33,698 nt of DNA from Lachnospiraceae bacterium (GCA_024403355.1 JAKSRW010000030.1:1-33698); one strand, 5' to 3'. Shown: positions 16,042 through 24,812, numbered from the stretch's first letter. Translations and numbers: made by a program. The notes: generated by a model not told the origin, from the letters alone.

Positions 16042-18447
16042 TTAATCCATAATCATTGTAAGCTGGATTCTCTTTTTCTGAGTATCCACACTCATTACCT
16101 TTACATCTACTACATCACCTACGCTAAGGGCATCAAGAGGATGCTTGATGAACTTTTTGTTGGTAATCTGTGAAATATGAACGAGACCGTCCTGGTGAAC
16201 ACCGATATCAACGAATACACCAAAGTCGATTACATTTCGAACTGTTCCCTTAAGTACCATGCCTTCCTTGAGGTCCTTCATCTCAAGTACGTCCTGACGA
16301 AGGATGGGAGCGGGCATATCCTTACGGGGATCACGGCCGGGCTTCTCAAGCTCCTTGATGATGTCATCCAGAGTGATTTCACCGATGTTAAGCTCCTCAG
16401 CAAGCTTTTTCTTGTCTTTGATCATACTGCCAAGACGTGAAAGCGATGCAACTTCGGGAGCTGCTTCAGCGGCCTTTACTGCAGGTTTATTTTCCTTTTC
16501 GGGAGCGGCGACAACAGGCTTTCCTGATTTTTCAAAGGCCTGCATAAGGAGCTTGCCCATTGCGGAATTTGCATTTCTGACCTGAATCTCATTATTCTTT
16601 ACACGGCGGTTTCTGTCATTCTTTGAAGCCATTTCCGCTGCCTCGGCAGCAGCCTTTGCCTTTACCTCGGCTTCCTTTACAGCCTTTGCCTGTTCTGCCT
16701 GTACGGTCTTGATATCCTCCGGAGTAAAGCCGAGGCTTTCAAGAAGCTTCTTGGCTGCCTCATATGACTCGGGATGTACGCTTGTATTGTCTAAAGGATT
16801 GCGTCCGCCGCGGATTCTGAGGAAGCCTGCAGACTGCTCGAAGGCTTTGGGTCCGAGCTTGGGTACCTTTAAGAGCTCTGCACGTGATTTGAAGCGGCCG
16901 TTTTCCTCACGGTATGTAACGATATTCTTTGCGATAACCTTTGAAATACCGGAAACATATTCGAGAAGCGAAGCGGAAGCTGTATTAACGTCAACACCAA
17001 CCTTGTTTACACAGTCCTCAACCACACCCTCAAGCTGTTCACCGAGCTTCTTCTGGTTCATATCGTGCTGGTACTGACCTACACCGATTGACTTGGGATC
17101 GATTTTTACAAGCTCTGCAAGAGGATCCTGAACACGTCTTGCGATTGATGCCGCACTTCGCTGTCCTACGTCGAAATTAGGGAATTCCTCTGTAGCAAGC
17201 TTGCTTGCTGAATATACCGAAGCACCGGCCTCGTTGGTGATAATGTAAGCAAGGTCAGGCTTGTTTAATTCATGGAGAAGCTCAACGATTACCTGCTCGG
17301 ATTCACGTGATGCGGTACCGTTACCGACCGAAATCAGTGTAATATCATATTTATCGATAAGTCTCTTAAGAACTCTCTTTGCTTCATCAACCTTAAACTG
17401 GGGAGCGGTAGGGTAGATAACGACTGTATCAAGCACCTTACCTGTAGGGTCAACAACCGCAAGCTTGCAGCCTGTACGGAATGCGGGGTCCCAGCCGAGA
17501 ACGAAGCGGCCTGCGATGGGAGGCTGCATAAGAAGCTGCGTAAGGTTCTTTCCGAAAACCTTGATTGCGCTGTCCTGAGCCTTTTCGGTGAGGTCGGAAC
17601 GGATTTCTCTCTCGATTGCGGGAGCAATAAGTCTGTCGTAGGCATCCTGAACGGTTGCCTTAAGCATATCATTTGTAAACTGATTATCCTTTTTGATTGT
17701 ATGAAGCTCGAGATATGAAATAATCCTGTCTACGGGAGCTTCAATTTTAATGGTGAGGAATTTCTCGTCCTCGCCGCGGTTAAGAGCCAGAATTCTGTGG
17801 CCGAGAATTGTACTGATTTTCTCTGAAAACTTGTAATAATTCTCGTAAACGCTCTGAGCCTTTTCATCCTTTGCTTCAGATACGATAAGGCCCTCATCGC
17901 CTGTGAGCTTACGGATATATATACGGTAGTCAGCCTCATCGGAAATACGCTCTGCGATAATGTCGCATGCGCCGGCAACAGCCTCCTCTGCGCTTTTGAC
18001 CTCCTTCTCTTCACTAATGAAATCAGCAGCATATTCGGCAATGGGCTTGTCTGCATCCTGTGCAAGAATAATATCTGCGAGCGGTTCAAGTCCCTTTGCG
18101 ATAGCTTTGGTGGCACGTGTCTCACGTTTTTTCTTGTAGGGTCTGTAAAGGTCTTCGACTACAACAAGAGTTGTGGCAGCCATAATCTGCGCCTTGAGCT
18201 CATCGGTAAGCTTTCCCTGCTCCTCGATGCTGGAAAGAACGGCCTCCTTGCGGTCTTCAAGGTTTCTGAGATAGGTAAGTCGTTCAAAGAGATTTCTCAG
18301 AACCTCATCGTTTAAGGAGCCGGTAACCTCCTTACGGTAACGGGCGATGAAGGGAATGGTATTGCCTTCATCAATGAGCTTCACGGTTGCATCTACCTGG
18401 CTGAGCTTAATTCCGAGCTCCTGAGCCAGCTGTTCATTAATGTTCAT
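16042..18447 (-). CDS. tex: Tex-family S1 RNA-binding / transcription accessory protein
   Basis: 801 residues; typical Tex is about 720-780. The N-terminal Tex region includes FIARYRKEVTGSLNDEVLR near residue 35-55. It is followed by the YqgF-like domain (AFRTGCKLAVVDPTGKVLDT near 325), the helix-hairpin-helix region (VGVDVNTASASLLEYVSGIS), and a C-terminal S1 domain in the last ~75 residues (GTVRNVIDFGVFVDIGVHQDG). An Ala/Lys/Glu-rich linker of roughly 120 residues sits between the HhH part and S1, longer than usual. Tex proteins bind nucleic acid and influence transcription; the exact role is unclear in most species. The start is set at ATG 18447, preceded by GGAGGATTTTTTACC; a longer reading to 18486 would span this ribosome binding site. 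Confidence 0.95.
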   Translation of the reverse strand: MNINEQLAQELGIKLSQVDATVKLIDEGNTIPFIARYRKEVTGSLNDEVLRNLFERLTYLRNLEDRKEAVLSSIEEQGKLTDELKAQIMAATTLVVVEDLYRPYKKKRETRATKAIAKGLEPLADIILAQDADKPIAEYAADFISEEKEVKSAEEAVAGACDIIAERISDEADYRIYIRKLTGDEGLIVSEAKDEKAQSVYENYYKFSEKISTILGHRILALNRGEDEKFLTIKIEAPVDRIISYLELHTIKKDNQFTNDMLKATVQDAYDRLIAPAIEREIRSDLTEKAQDSAIKVFGKNLTQLLMQPPIAGRFVLGWDPAFRTGCKLAVVDPTGKVLDTVVIYPTAPQFKVDEAKRVLKRLIDKYDITLISVGNGTASRESEQVIVELLHELNKPDLAYIITNEAGASVYSASKLATEEFPNFDVGQRSAASIARRVQDPLAELVKIDPKSIGVGQYQHDMNQKKLGEQLEGVVEDCVNKVGVDVNTASASLLEYVSGISKVIAKNIVTYREENGRFKSRAELLKVPKLGPKAFEQSAGFLRIRGGRNPLDNTSVHPESYEAAKKLLESLGFTPEDIKTVQAEQAKAVKEAEVKAKAAAEAAEMASKNDRNRRVKNNEIQVRNANSAMGKLLMQAFEKSGKPVVAAPEKENKPAVKAAEAAPEVASLSRLGSMIKDKKKLAEELNIGEITLDDIIKELEKPGRDPRKDMPAPILRQDVLEMKDLKEGMVLKGTVRNVIDFGVFVDIGVHQDGLVHISQITNKKFIKHPLDALSVGDVVDVKVMSVDTQKKRIQLTMIMD

Positions 18448-18494
18448 GGTAAAAAATCCTCCATATAAATAAATGATTGTTTTCAATCCTTTAT

Positions 18495-18523
18495 ATAATA
18501 CAAAATTTTACGGGATATTTCAA
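18495..18523 (-). promoter_or_regulatory. Promoter for tex
   Basis: On the minus strand: TTGAAA (18518-18523), 17-base spacer, TATTAT (18495-18500), about 48 bases before the tex start. Confidence 0.7.
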
Positions 18524-18553
18524 TCAAATTCTTTGAAATAGAGCGTTTTATAA

Positions 18554-18570
18554 TACTTGTTTTACAAGTA
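18554..18570. promoter_or_regulatory. Perfect palindrome in the tex/EAL divergent control region, candidate operator
   Basis: TACTTGT-TTT-ACAAGTA, 7+3+7 bases with no mismatch. It overlaps the likely -35 region of the plus-strand gene and lies upstream of the tex promoter. Size and symmetry fit a dimeric regulator site; the regulator is unknown. Confidence 0.45.
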
Positions 18571-18585
18571 AATTAATGGTAAAAT
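18557..18585 (+). promoter_or_regulatory. Probable promoter for the EAL-domain gene
   Basis: TTGTTT (18557-18562), 17-base spacer, TAAAAT (18580-18585). Overlapping alternatives exist (TTTACA at 18561 with TAATAT at 18585), so the exact boxes are uncertain. Confidence 0.5.
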
Positions 18586-18643
18586 AATATAATAATCATT
18601 AGGTATTTTTTATCATCGTAGAAATAAAAAGGCGGTGCATTTT

Positions 18644-20533
18644 TTGAATATACAGGTTCAGATTTGCGGAATAGTTGTAATATCGTTAATAATGTTTTTC
18701 TTCTACGGAAACAGAAAAATCGGTCTGTTTACGGAGAAGGTTTTTTCACGTGTAATGATAGGGGCTTTTATTTGCCTTGTTCTTGATATTACGTCTATTG
18801 TTTGTATTGTAAATGAAAGCTCGTTGCCCGAATGGCTGATAGCTGCCGTATGCAAGGCATATCTTGCAACACTAATACTGATGGGATATTCGGGACTCGA
18901 TTACACGATGACGGATATCATGTCCGAGAGGAAATATCACAGGCTTAACCGTATTTTTATAGGCCTGGCGATTCTTGAGGGTGTCGTGGTATGCTGTTCT
19001 CCCATAGGCTGGATTCGGGAGGACAGAGTAGTATACAGCTTTGGACTCAGTACAACGCTTACCTATGTGTTTACCTTCGCTTTTATCATTTCGACCATTG
19101 TAATTTTGTTTGTTAAACGTAAAATGCTTAACCCGAAGAGACGCATTTCGATGTGTATCTGGATGGCGATGTGGGTAATAGCGGCGGGTGTTCAGTTTGT
19201 TAAAAATGAATATCTGCTTGTAGGCTTCGCAATAGCACTTGGTATGCTTACACTGTTCTTTATGCTGGAAAATCCTGAATCCCAGCAGGACAGAAGACTG
19301 GGCTGCTTCAATTCAAATGCACTTTTAATGTTTTTGCGTCAGGTATACGAAAGAGGCGAACGATATGCCGTAATGAGCGTATATCTGGGTGATTCTACAA
19401 GAGACAGCGAGGTAAGCTACAGCTTTGATGAACTGATGAAGAGTATCATTTCAAAGCTTGAGGAAGGAAATAATTATAAGGTTTTCAAAAATGTAGAGAA
19501 TGAGCTTATAGTTTTTTCACTTGATGTAGAGGCTCTTCATTGCACGAGAGATGTAATAGGCGGCTATCTTAAAAAGCTTGCCAAAAACCGTGAGGCCGGC
19601 AGCATGAATGTCCCTGCCATTACCATCACAACGATAAATGACTGTACAAGAGTAAGGAGTACCGAGGATCTTTTTAAGCTTAATTCGAGAGTCCGTATCA
19701 GCAATACTGCCTTCAGCGGTGTTCGCATGGTGGATGTTTCGGAGAAGGATATCAATAATTATTACCGTTATAATGAGGTAATAAAGGAAATCGGAAAGGC
19801 TTTGGAGGAGGACCGAATTGAGGTTTTCTATCAGCCGATTTATTCCTATGAAAGGGATAAATATGTATCCTGTGAGGCCCTTGCGAGAATCAGAAGAGAG
19901 GACGGCAGTCTCGTTTCACCCGGAGAATTTATTCCGGTAGCCGAGGAAACAGGACTTATTATCGAGATAGGTGAGAGGGTTTTCACAAAGGTATGCGAGC
20001 TGCTTTCGGAGGATAACGGAGTTTCCGAAAAGCTTGACTATATTGAGGTTAATCTGTCTGTGGCACAGTTTGAGCAGGTGGATTTGGCACACCGCTTTAT
20101 TTCGATTATGGAGGGCTACGGGGTGGCACCTTCAAAAATTAATCTTGAAATAACCGAGACAGCTTCAATAAGGGCGAAGCAGAGTATGCTTGAGAATATG
20201 AAGACCTTCCTTGATTTCGGTGTGACATTTTCGCTTGATGATTTCGGAAAGGGTCATTCAAATCTTATGTATGTCGTTGAGATGCCTGTATCAATCGTTA
20301 AGCTCGATATGGATATGATAAGGGCATATTTTACTGAGCCTAAGGCCCGCCTGGTAGTTGAGGCAACGGTTAAGATGGCACACAAGCTCGGCCTTCATAT
20401 CGTTGCGGAGGGTGTTGAGGATAAGGCGTCACTTGATGCAATGCAGGAGGAGAGCATCGATTTTATTCAGGGCTATTATTTTTCAAAGCCTGTTTCGAAA
20501 AATTCTTTTATCGATATGATTAATAACGGATAA
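18644..20533 (+). CDS. Membrane c-di-GMP phosphodiesterase (multi-TM, degenerate GGDEF, EAL)
   Basis: About 629 residues. The N-terminal ~215 residues hold roughly seven hydrophobic segments, a probable membrane sensor. Residues ~220-360 have GGDEF-like spacing but no GGDEF motif (FKNVENELIVFS lies where it would be), so cyclase activity is unlikely. The C-terminal EAL domain looks complete: EAL at 411-413, EVNLSVAQF, LEITETAS, LDDFGKG (Asp532/Asp533), VKLDMDMI, VAEGVED and QGYYFSKP. It should hydrolyse c-di-GMP to pGpG, perhaps under control of the membrane part. TTG 18644 is preferred because AAAAGGCGG lies ~8 bases upstream; GTG 18635 lies within that site. Single-gene unit with its own promoter and terminator. 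Confidence 0.92.
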   Translation: MNIQVQICGIVVISLIMFFFYGNRKIGLFTEKVFSRVMIGAFICLVLDITSIVCIVNESSLPEWLIAAVCKAYLATLILMGYSGLDYTMTDIMSERKYHRLNRIFIGLAILEGVVVCCSPIGWIREDRVVYSFGLSTTLTYVFTFAFIISTIVILFVKRKMLNPKRRISMCIWMAMWVIAAGVQFVKNEYLLVGFAIALGMLTLFFMLENPESQQDRRLGCFNSNALLMFLRQVYERGERYAVMSVYLGDSTRDSEVSYSFDELMKSIISKLEEGNNYKVFKNVENELIVFSLDVEALHCTRDVIGGYLKKLAKNREAGSMNVPAITITTINDCTRVRSTEDLFKLNSRVRISNTAFSGVRMVDVSEKDINNYYRYNEVIKEIGKALEEDRIEVFYQPIYSYERDKYVSCEALARIRREDGSLVSPGEFIPVAEETGLIIEIGERVFTKVCELLSEDNGVSEKLDYIEVNLSVAQFEQVDLAHRFISIMEGYGVAPSKINLEITETASIRAKQSMLENMKTFLDFGVTFSLDDFGKGHSNLMYVVEMPVSIVKLDMDMIRAYFTEPKARLVVEATVKMAHKLGLHIVAEGVEDKASLDAMQEESIDFIQGYYFSKPVSKNSFIDMINNG

Positions 20534-20568
20534 ATCGAAAAACATATTGAATACTATACTTATAAGCT

Positions 20569-20609
20569 TCCCTTTAAGCAGTAAATAAAGCTGCTTAAGG
20601 GGATTTTTT
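20569..20609 (+). terminator. Terminator after the EAL-domain gene
   Basis: 13-bp stem (20569-20581 with 20591-20603, one G-U pair), 9-base loop, then six T. Confidence 0.9.
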
Positions 20610-20675
20610 ATCGGGAAAATACTTTTATACGGCTTTGACGAAGGCTGTAAGCAAATTCGCAAAATATCAAATAAC

Positions 20676-20704
20676 TTGACATTATTTGGCTTTCAAAATA
20701 TAAT
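20676..20704 (+). promoter_or_regulatory. Consensus promoter of the tsaE-tsaB-rimI-rnz-tsaD-ispD unit
   Basis: TTGACA (20676-20681), exactly 17 bases, TATAAT (20699-20704): a perfect sigma-A consensus. It lies 73 bases before the first start codon. Confidence 0.88.
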
Positions 20705-20776
20705 AAAGTGATTTAGTATTAGTTAATTTTAATTTGTATTATGCCTGTAATTCAGGATAAATCGGAGGAAATAAGA

Positions 20777-21520
20777 ATGGAAGTAAAGAAGGAAGTTGTA
20801 GTTGAAAAGAAGAAGCGCTCTATCGCGGAACTGGCTGCGGTTACTACCCTGTCCGAGGAGGAGCTTGAGGAAGCAAACAGAGATGTGGACGACGGCGATG
20901 ATTACGAGGCTGAGGACGGCTACGATGAGGCATATGACTCGGAAGATGAAGAGGGTGGCAGAGAATTCAGCTTTGAAGAGTCTGAACCAGAGGAAAAGGA
21001 AGAGCCCCGTATGGAGCACTACGGTGATATAGTGACTCTTTCGGCACATCCTACGGAGAAAGAGGTATGCGGTTTTATGTTCCGTCATACCTACATGAGC
21101 GTAATCGGTTTTATAGCCATTGCGGCTGCTCTTGCATCGGGAGTATTTTCTGTAATAAAGTTCATTGACGGTGAAGTTTTCCCTGCCGCACTTGCTGCTG
21201 CGTCCTTCGGACTTTTTGCAATTTACAGTCCCGCAACACTTCTTAAGAAGTCAAAGGAACAGGCCAGAATGCTCAGTACCGAAGAGGGTACAATCAGATA
21301 TACCTTCAGTGATGCGGGAATTGACCTTGTAAGAGGCGAGGAGTATGCACAGTACGGCTGGGAGCGTGTAATTAAGGTTGTTCCCGCAAAAACCAGCTAC
21401 TATGTATATCTTGGCAAGAACCGTGCATTCATCACACCCCAGGCAGACCTTGGAGCGGATGAGGAATGCTTCAGAAAGCTTATTGTAAAGCATGTGGAAA
21501 AGAGAGGCAACATTCAATGA
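20777..21520 (+). CDS. YcxB-like membrane protein with acidic N-terminal region
   Basis: 247 residues. A Lys/Glu-rich head (1-30) and a strongly acidic probably disordered stretch (about 30-80) are followed by two membrane segments (about 107-129 and 135-151). A cytoplasmic C-terminal domain then resembles the YcxB-like family (TIRYTFSDAGIDL, YGWERVIKVV, and NRAFITPQADLG near 215-225). The family's role is unknown. It heads a long unit of tRNA-modification genes behind a consensus promoter, and its stop overlaps the tsaE start as ATGA, so the coupling is tight. The start at 20777 follows GGAGGAAATAAGA; an upstream in-frame ATG at 20741 has no ribosome binding site. Confidence 0.83.
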   Translation: MEVKKEVVVEKKKRSIAELAAVTTLSEEELEEANRDVDDGDDYEAEDGYDEAYDSEDEEGGREFSFEESEPEEKEEPRMEHYGDIVTLSAHPTEKEVCGFMFRHTYMSVIGFIAIAAALASGVFSVIKFIDGEVFPAALAAASFGLFAIYSPATLLKKSKEQARMLSTEEGTIRYTFSDAGIDLVRGEEYAQYGWERVIKVVPAKTSYYVYLGKNRAFITPQADLGADEECFRKLIVKHVEKRGNIQ

Positions 21521-21948
21521 CAATTGAAAGTCTGTCGGCACAGGATACCTTTGATTTTGGAGTTAAGCTGGGCCGGAATGCCAAGCCGGGCACAATTATT
21601 TGTCTGGACGGGGATTTAGGAACCGGCAAGACCGTAATCAGCAAGGGAATTGCAAAGGGACTCGGAATAGATGAGCCGGTAAGCAGTCCCACCTTCACAG
21701 TTGTTCAGATTTATACGGAGGGACGCCTTCCTTTGTATCATTTTGATGTATACAGAATCGAGGACCCTGTTGAAATGGAAGAAATCGGCTATGAGGAGTA
21801 TTTTTTCGGCGACGGGGTGACTGTGGTTGAATGGTCAGATATGATTGCCGAGCTTATTCCGGCCGAAGCTGTAAAAATAGTTTTAAAAAAGCAGATTGAA
21901 CGAGGCTTTGAATTCAGAAGCATTGAGGCTGAGAACCTGGAGCTTTGA
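21517..21948 (+). CDS. tsaE: tRNA t6A synthesis ATPase TsaE
   Basis: 143 residues, the usual size. TsaE is the ATPase that drives turnover of the TsaB-TsaD complex, which makes N6-threonylcarbamoyladenosine at position 37 of ANN-reading tRNAs. P-loop GDLGTGKT (about 32-39), SSPTFTVVQIY, YHFDVYRI and VTVVEWSD are all family features. ATG overlaps the previous stop by four bases (ATGA), and AGAGAGGC precedes it. tsaB follows about 70 bases later. Confidence 0.95.
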   Translation: MTIESLSAQDTFDFGVKLGRNAKPGTIICLDGDLGTGKTVISKGIAKGLGIDEPVSSPTFTVVQIYTEGRLPLYHFDVYRIEDPVEMEEIGYEEYFFGDGVTVVEWSDMIAELIPAEAVKIVLKKQIERGFEFRSIEAENLEL

Positions 21949-22019
21949 GTTTAAGGACTTTATGACATCAGACCGTGAAACGGAGCTCCGGCCTGAACGG
22001 AAAGGTATGGATTTTTCTG

Positions 22020-22733
22020 ATGAATATACTGGGTATTGAAAGCTCGGGGCTTGTTGCCTCGGCGGCAATCGTGAATGGTGAAAAGCTGGTTGCCGAATAT
22101 ACCATGAATAATAAAAAAACACATTCACAGACACTTCTTCCCATGATAGAGGAAATAGTATCCGCTGCGGGAATGGATATCTGTGATATGGATTATATCG
22201 CTGTTTCAAGGGGACCGGGTTCGTTTACGGGACTCAGAATCGGTTCGGCGACGGCTAAGGGCCTCGGACTTGCGGTTAATAAGCCTCTGGTTGAGGTGCC
22301 TACGCTTGAGGCGCTTGCATGGAATCTGAACGGCTGTGAAAATATGCTGATATGCCCCATTATGGATGCCCGTCGTGGGGAGGTATATACAGGCGTGTAT
22401 GAATCTGTAAGAAACGGTGAAGGATATATGCTTAAGCAGCGTATGGAGGAGACTGCAGAGCCTCTTGCTACACTTGTAGAATTTCTGAACGGTCAGGGTT
22501 GTCCTGTGATTTTCAACGGTGACGGTGTGGCTGTTCATGCGGATTATATCAGGCAGAATATGAAGGTGCCCTTCAGCTTTGCGTCAAGAACTGCAATGCT
22601 TCAGAGGGCTTCATCGGTAGCCGAGCTCGGTGCGATATATGCAGCTGAGGGCAGAAGCGTGAGTGCGGCAGAGCATGCACCGGTATACCTTCGTGTTTCA
22701 CAGGCGGAGAGGGAACGCGAGAAAAATGTATAA
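22020..22733 (+). CDS. tsaB: tRNA t6A complex subunit TsaB
   Basis: 237 residues. TsaB is the non-catalytic paralogue and partner of TsaD in the t6A-forming complex. The ASKHA-type start MNILGIESSGLVASAAIV, the KKTHSQTLLPMIEEI segment and VSRGPGSFTGLRIG near 60 are diagnostic. The HxExH metal motif of TsaD is absent, as expected. The ATG at 22020 gives the canonical N-terminus; an upstream in-frame GTG at 21975 adds 15 residues without family similarity. AAAGGT lies 14 bases upstream, a weak site. The end overlaps rimI by 8 bases. Confidence 0.95.
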   Translation: MNILGIESSGLVASAAIVNGEKLVAEYTMNNKKTHSQTLLPMIEEIVSAAGMDICDMDYIAVSRGPGSFTGLRIGSATAKGLGLAVNKPLVEVPTLEALAWNLNGCENMLICPIMDARRGEVYTGVYESVRNGEGYMLKQRMEETAEPLATLVEFLNGQGCPVIFNGDGVAVHADYIRQNMKVPFSFASRTAMLQRASSVAELGAIYAAEGRSVSAAEHAPVYLRVSQAEREREKNV

Positions 22734-23250
22734 CTACAGACCAATGACTGCCGACGATGTTTTTCTTGTGGCTGAAATAGAGAGAAAATGCTTTACCGAT
22801 GCATGGTCGGTGGCAATGTTTGTTGATATTCTTCATGAGGATAATCAGCTGTTTTATATAATAGAGGATGACGGGAAAATCATTGCCTATGCGGGAATGC
22901 TTTTGGTGCTTGATGAAGCGCAGATACTGAACGTGGCGGTTGATGATGAGTACAGACGCCGAAATATCGGACAAAAGCTTATGAAGCTGCTCTTCGCAAA
23001 GGGGCGCTCACTCGGAATGACCAGATTTACGCTTGAGGTTCGGGAGAGTAATCTTCCTGCCGTTTGCCTTTATAAAAAGCTGGGCTTTTATGAGGTAGGC
23101 AAGCGTCCGAACTATTATACAAAGCCTTCGGAGGCAGCGATATTAATGGATTACGACTGCGGGCCTGATGGAACGGATTTTTTTGACGATACCGTTGAAA
23201 ACGGTATTTTTGATGATATTGAGGACTTTGGTAGTCTTGATGATTTTTAA
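22726..23250 (+). CDS. rimI: Ribosomal protein bS18 alanine N-acetyltransferase (RimI), acidic C-terminal tail
   Basis: 174-residue GNAT acetyltransferase. RimI acetylates the N-terminal Ala of ribosomal protein bS18 and is often encoded beside tsaB. Acetyl-CoA-binding region: ILNVAVDDEYRRRNIGQKLM near 65-85. ARG-type RimI features include FTLEVRESNLPAVCLYKKLGF near 105-125 and KRPNYY. After about residue 143 there is an Asp/Phe-rich tail (FFDDTVENGIFDDIEDF) absent from typical ~145-residue RimI. Starts within the last codons of tsaB, with GGAGAGGGAA upstream, so it is translationally coupled. Confidence 0.9.
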   Translation: MYNYRPMTADDVFLVAEIERKCFTDAWSVAMFVDILHEDNQLFYIIEDDGKIIAYAGMLLVLDEAQILNVAVDDEYRRRNIGQKLMKLLFAKGRSLGMTRFTLEVRESNLPAVCLYKKLGFYEVGKRPNYYTKPSEAAILMDYDCGPDGTDFFDDTVENGIFDDIEDFGSLDDF

Positions 23251-23261
23251 AGGATTTTACA

Positions 23262-24188
23262 ATGCTTGATTTATGTTTACTCGGAACAGGCGGGATGATG
23301 CCTCTGACCTACAGAAGGCTGACCTCACTTATGACCAGATTTAACGGTAAGGGACTGATTATAGACTGCGGCGAGGGTACACAGGTTGGTGTAAGGGCGC
23401 AGGGCTGGAGCTTTCATGATATAGACATTATTTGCTTTACGCATTATCATGCGGACCATATCAGCGGACTTCCGGGACTTCTCTTATCTATGGGAAATGC
23501 GGACAGAAGAGAGCCGGTGACGGTTATCGGTCCTAAGGGACTTGAGCGTACCGTCAATGCACTCAGGGTAATAGCTCCCGAGCTTCCCTTTGAACTGAAG
23601 TTTATTGAACTTTCGGAGCCGGTACAGGAGCTGAAGCTTTTGGGCTACAGAATTACGGCCTTTAAGGTAAATCACAGTATTGCCTGCTATGGATACTCGA
23701 TAAATATTGACCGTGCGGGACGTTTTGATCCCGAAAAAGCGAAGCTTAACAATGTCCCGATGAGGGTGTGGAGTAAGCTTCAGAAGAATCCCACGGCGGA
23801 GCTTGACGGGGTAACATATACCTGTGATATGATTCTCGGACCGGAAAGAAAGGGAATCAAGGTCACCTATTGTACGGATACAAGGCCTGTAAAAATTATT
23901 TCGGAAATGGCCGCAGGCTCGGACCTTTTTATCTGCGAGGGAATGTACGGAGAGGCAGATAAGGATGATAAGGCAGTCGAGCATAAGCATATGACCTTTT
24001 ATGAGGCTGCAAGAATTGCCGCAGCGGCAGACCCTATGCCCGCACAGATGTGGCTCACACATTACAGCCCTTCACTTGTGAATCCGGCGGAATTTGTGGG
24101 AAGGATAAAAAAGATTTTCCCGAATGTTATTGCCGCAAAGGATTTGAGAAGTGTTACACTTAAGTTTGAAGAAGACGAAAAAGAATAA
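23262..24188 (+). CDS. rnz: Ribonuclease Z
   Basis: 308-residue metallo-beta-lactamase-fold endonuclease that removes the 3' trailer from tRNA precursors, mainly those without an encoded CCA. The opening LCLLGTGGMMP, the metal motif THYHADHISGLPGLLL (about 60-75), CTDTRPV near 208 and the late TFYEAARIAAAA / WLTHYSPS (final His ligand) support RNase Z. It shares a short gap (11 bases) with rimI, and AAAGGATT precedes the ATG. Co-location with the t6A genes ties two tRNA maturation steps into one unit. The fold alone could also indicate a related phosphodiesterase, but length and motif set favour RNase Z. Confidence 0.88.
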   Translation: MLDLCLLGTGGMMPLTYRRLTSLMTRFNGKGLIIDCGEGTQVGVRAQGWSFHDIDIICFTHYHADHISGLPGLLLSMGNADRREPVTVIGPKGLERTVNALRVIAPELPFELKFIELSEPVQELKLLGYRITAFKVNHSIACYGYSINIDRAGRFDPEKAKLNNVPMRVWSKLQKNPTAELDGVTYTCDMILGPERKGIKVTYCTDTRPVKIISEMAAGSDLFICEGMYGEADKDDKAVEHKHMTFYEAARIAAAADPMPAQMWLTHYSPSLVNPAEFVGRIKKIFPNVIAAKDLRSVTLKFEEDEKE

Positions 24189-24218
24189 AATTTTCAGGCA
24201 GGAAAGCGAGGTGGTCGG

Positions 24219-24812
24219 ATGAAAAAGAAGAAATTCAGTATTGGCGGAACTATCTTTTTTATGGTATGCTGTGCCGCTGTCGTTATCGGAATTTATCTTG
24301 CTATCAGCCGCGGAAGATCGAATACCACCGAGGAAATAGATTTTAAAGAGACGGAAGCGGGAATTCTTTTGAAGAAGGACCTTCTTACCGATTATCCGGC
24401 TACGCCCCGTGAGGTTCTGAAGCTTTACTGTCGTATAACAAAGTGTATCTATAACGATGAGCTGGAGCCTAAAATCGTTGAAAAGCTTTGTAAAAAAATA
24501 CGTGAGCTTTATTCTGTCGAATTGCTTGAAGCCAATCCGGAAACGGAAATGCTGGGACTACTTCTTGGCGAAATCGCAAAGTACAGGGAGAAGAAGATGA
24601 CCATTTACAGCTACGCCATTGACAGCGGAATAAATGCAAAAAGCCTGAAAACAAAGGCAGGAGATACCACAATTTACAATATGTATTTTACTCTGCGTTC
24701 AGGCGGCACTATGGATAGGGCTTATGAGGAATTCAGTCTTATAAAAGACAGTGCGGGCCGCTGGAAGATAGCGGGCTGGCGCTCAACAGAGAGCCTGAGT
24801 ATAACAGAGTAG
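24219..24812 (+). CDS. Membrane-anchored protein of unknown function
   Basis: 197 residues. A Lys-rich head and one membrane segment (about 9-29) are followed by an extracytoplasmic domain with TPREVLKLYCRITKCIYN near 67-84 and FTLRSGGTMDRAYEEFSLIKD near the end. The C-terminal half, ending SAGRWKIAGWRS, has the look of an NTF2-like or DUF6715-type fold, but I cannot prove this. No catalytic motif is seen. GAGGTGGTCGG precedes the ATG. It sits between rnz and tsaD with short gaps, so it is cotranscribed; there is no evident link to tRNA modification. Confidence 0.75.
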   Translation: MKKKKFSIGGTIFFMVCCAAVVIGIYLAISRGRSNTTEEIDFKETEAGILLKKDLLTDYPATPREVLKLYCRITKCIYNDELEPKIVEKLCKKIRELYSVELLEANPETEMLGLLLGEIAKYREKKMTIYSYAIDSGINAKSLKTKAGDTTIYNMYFTLRSGGTMDRAYEEFSLIKDSAGRWKIAGWRSTESLSITE

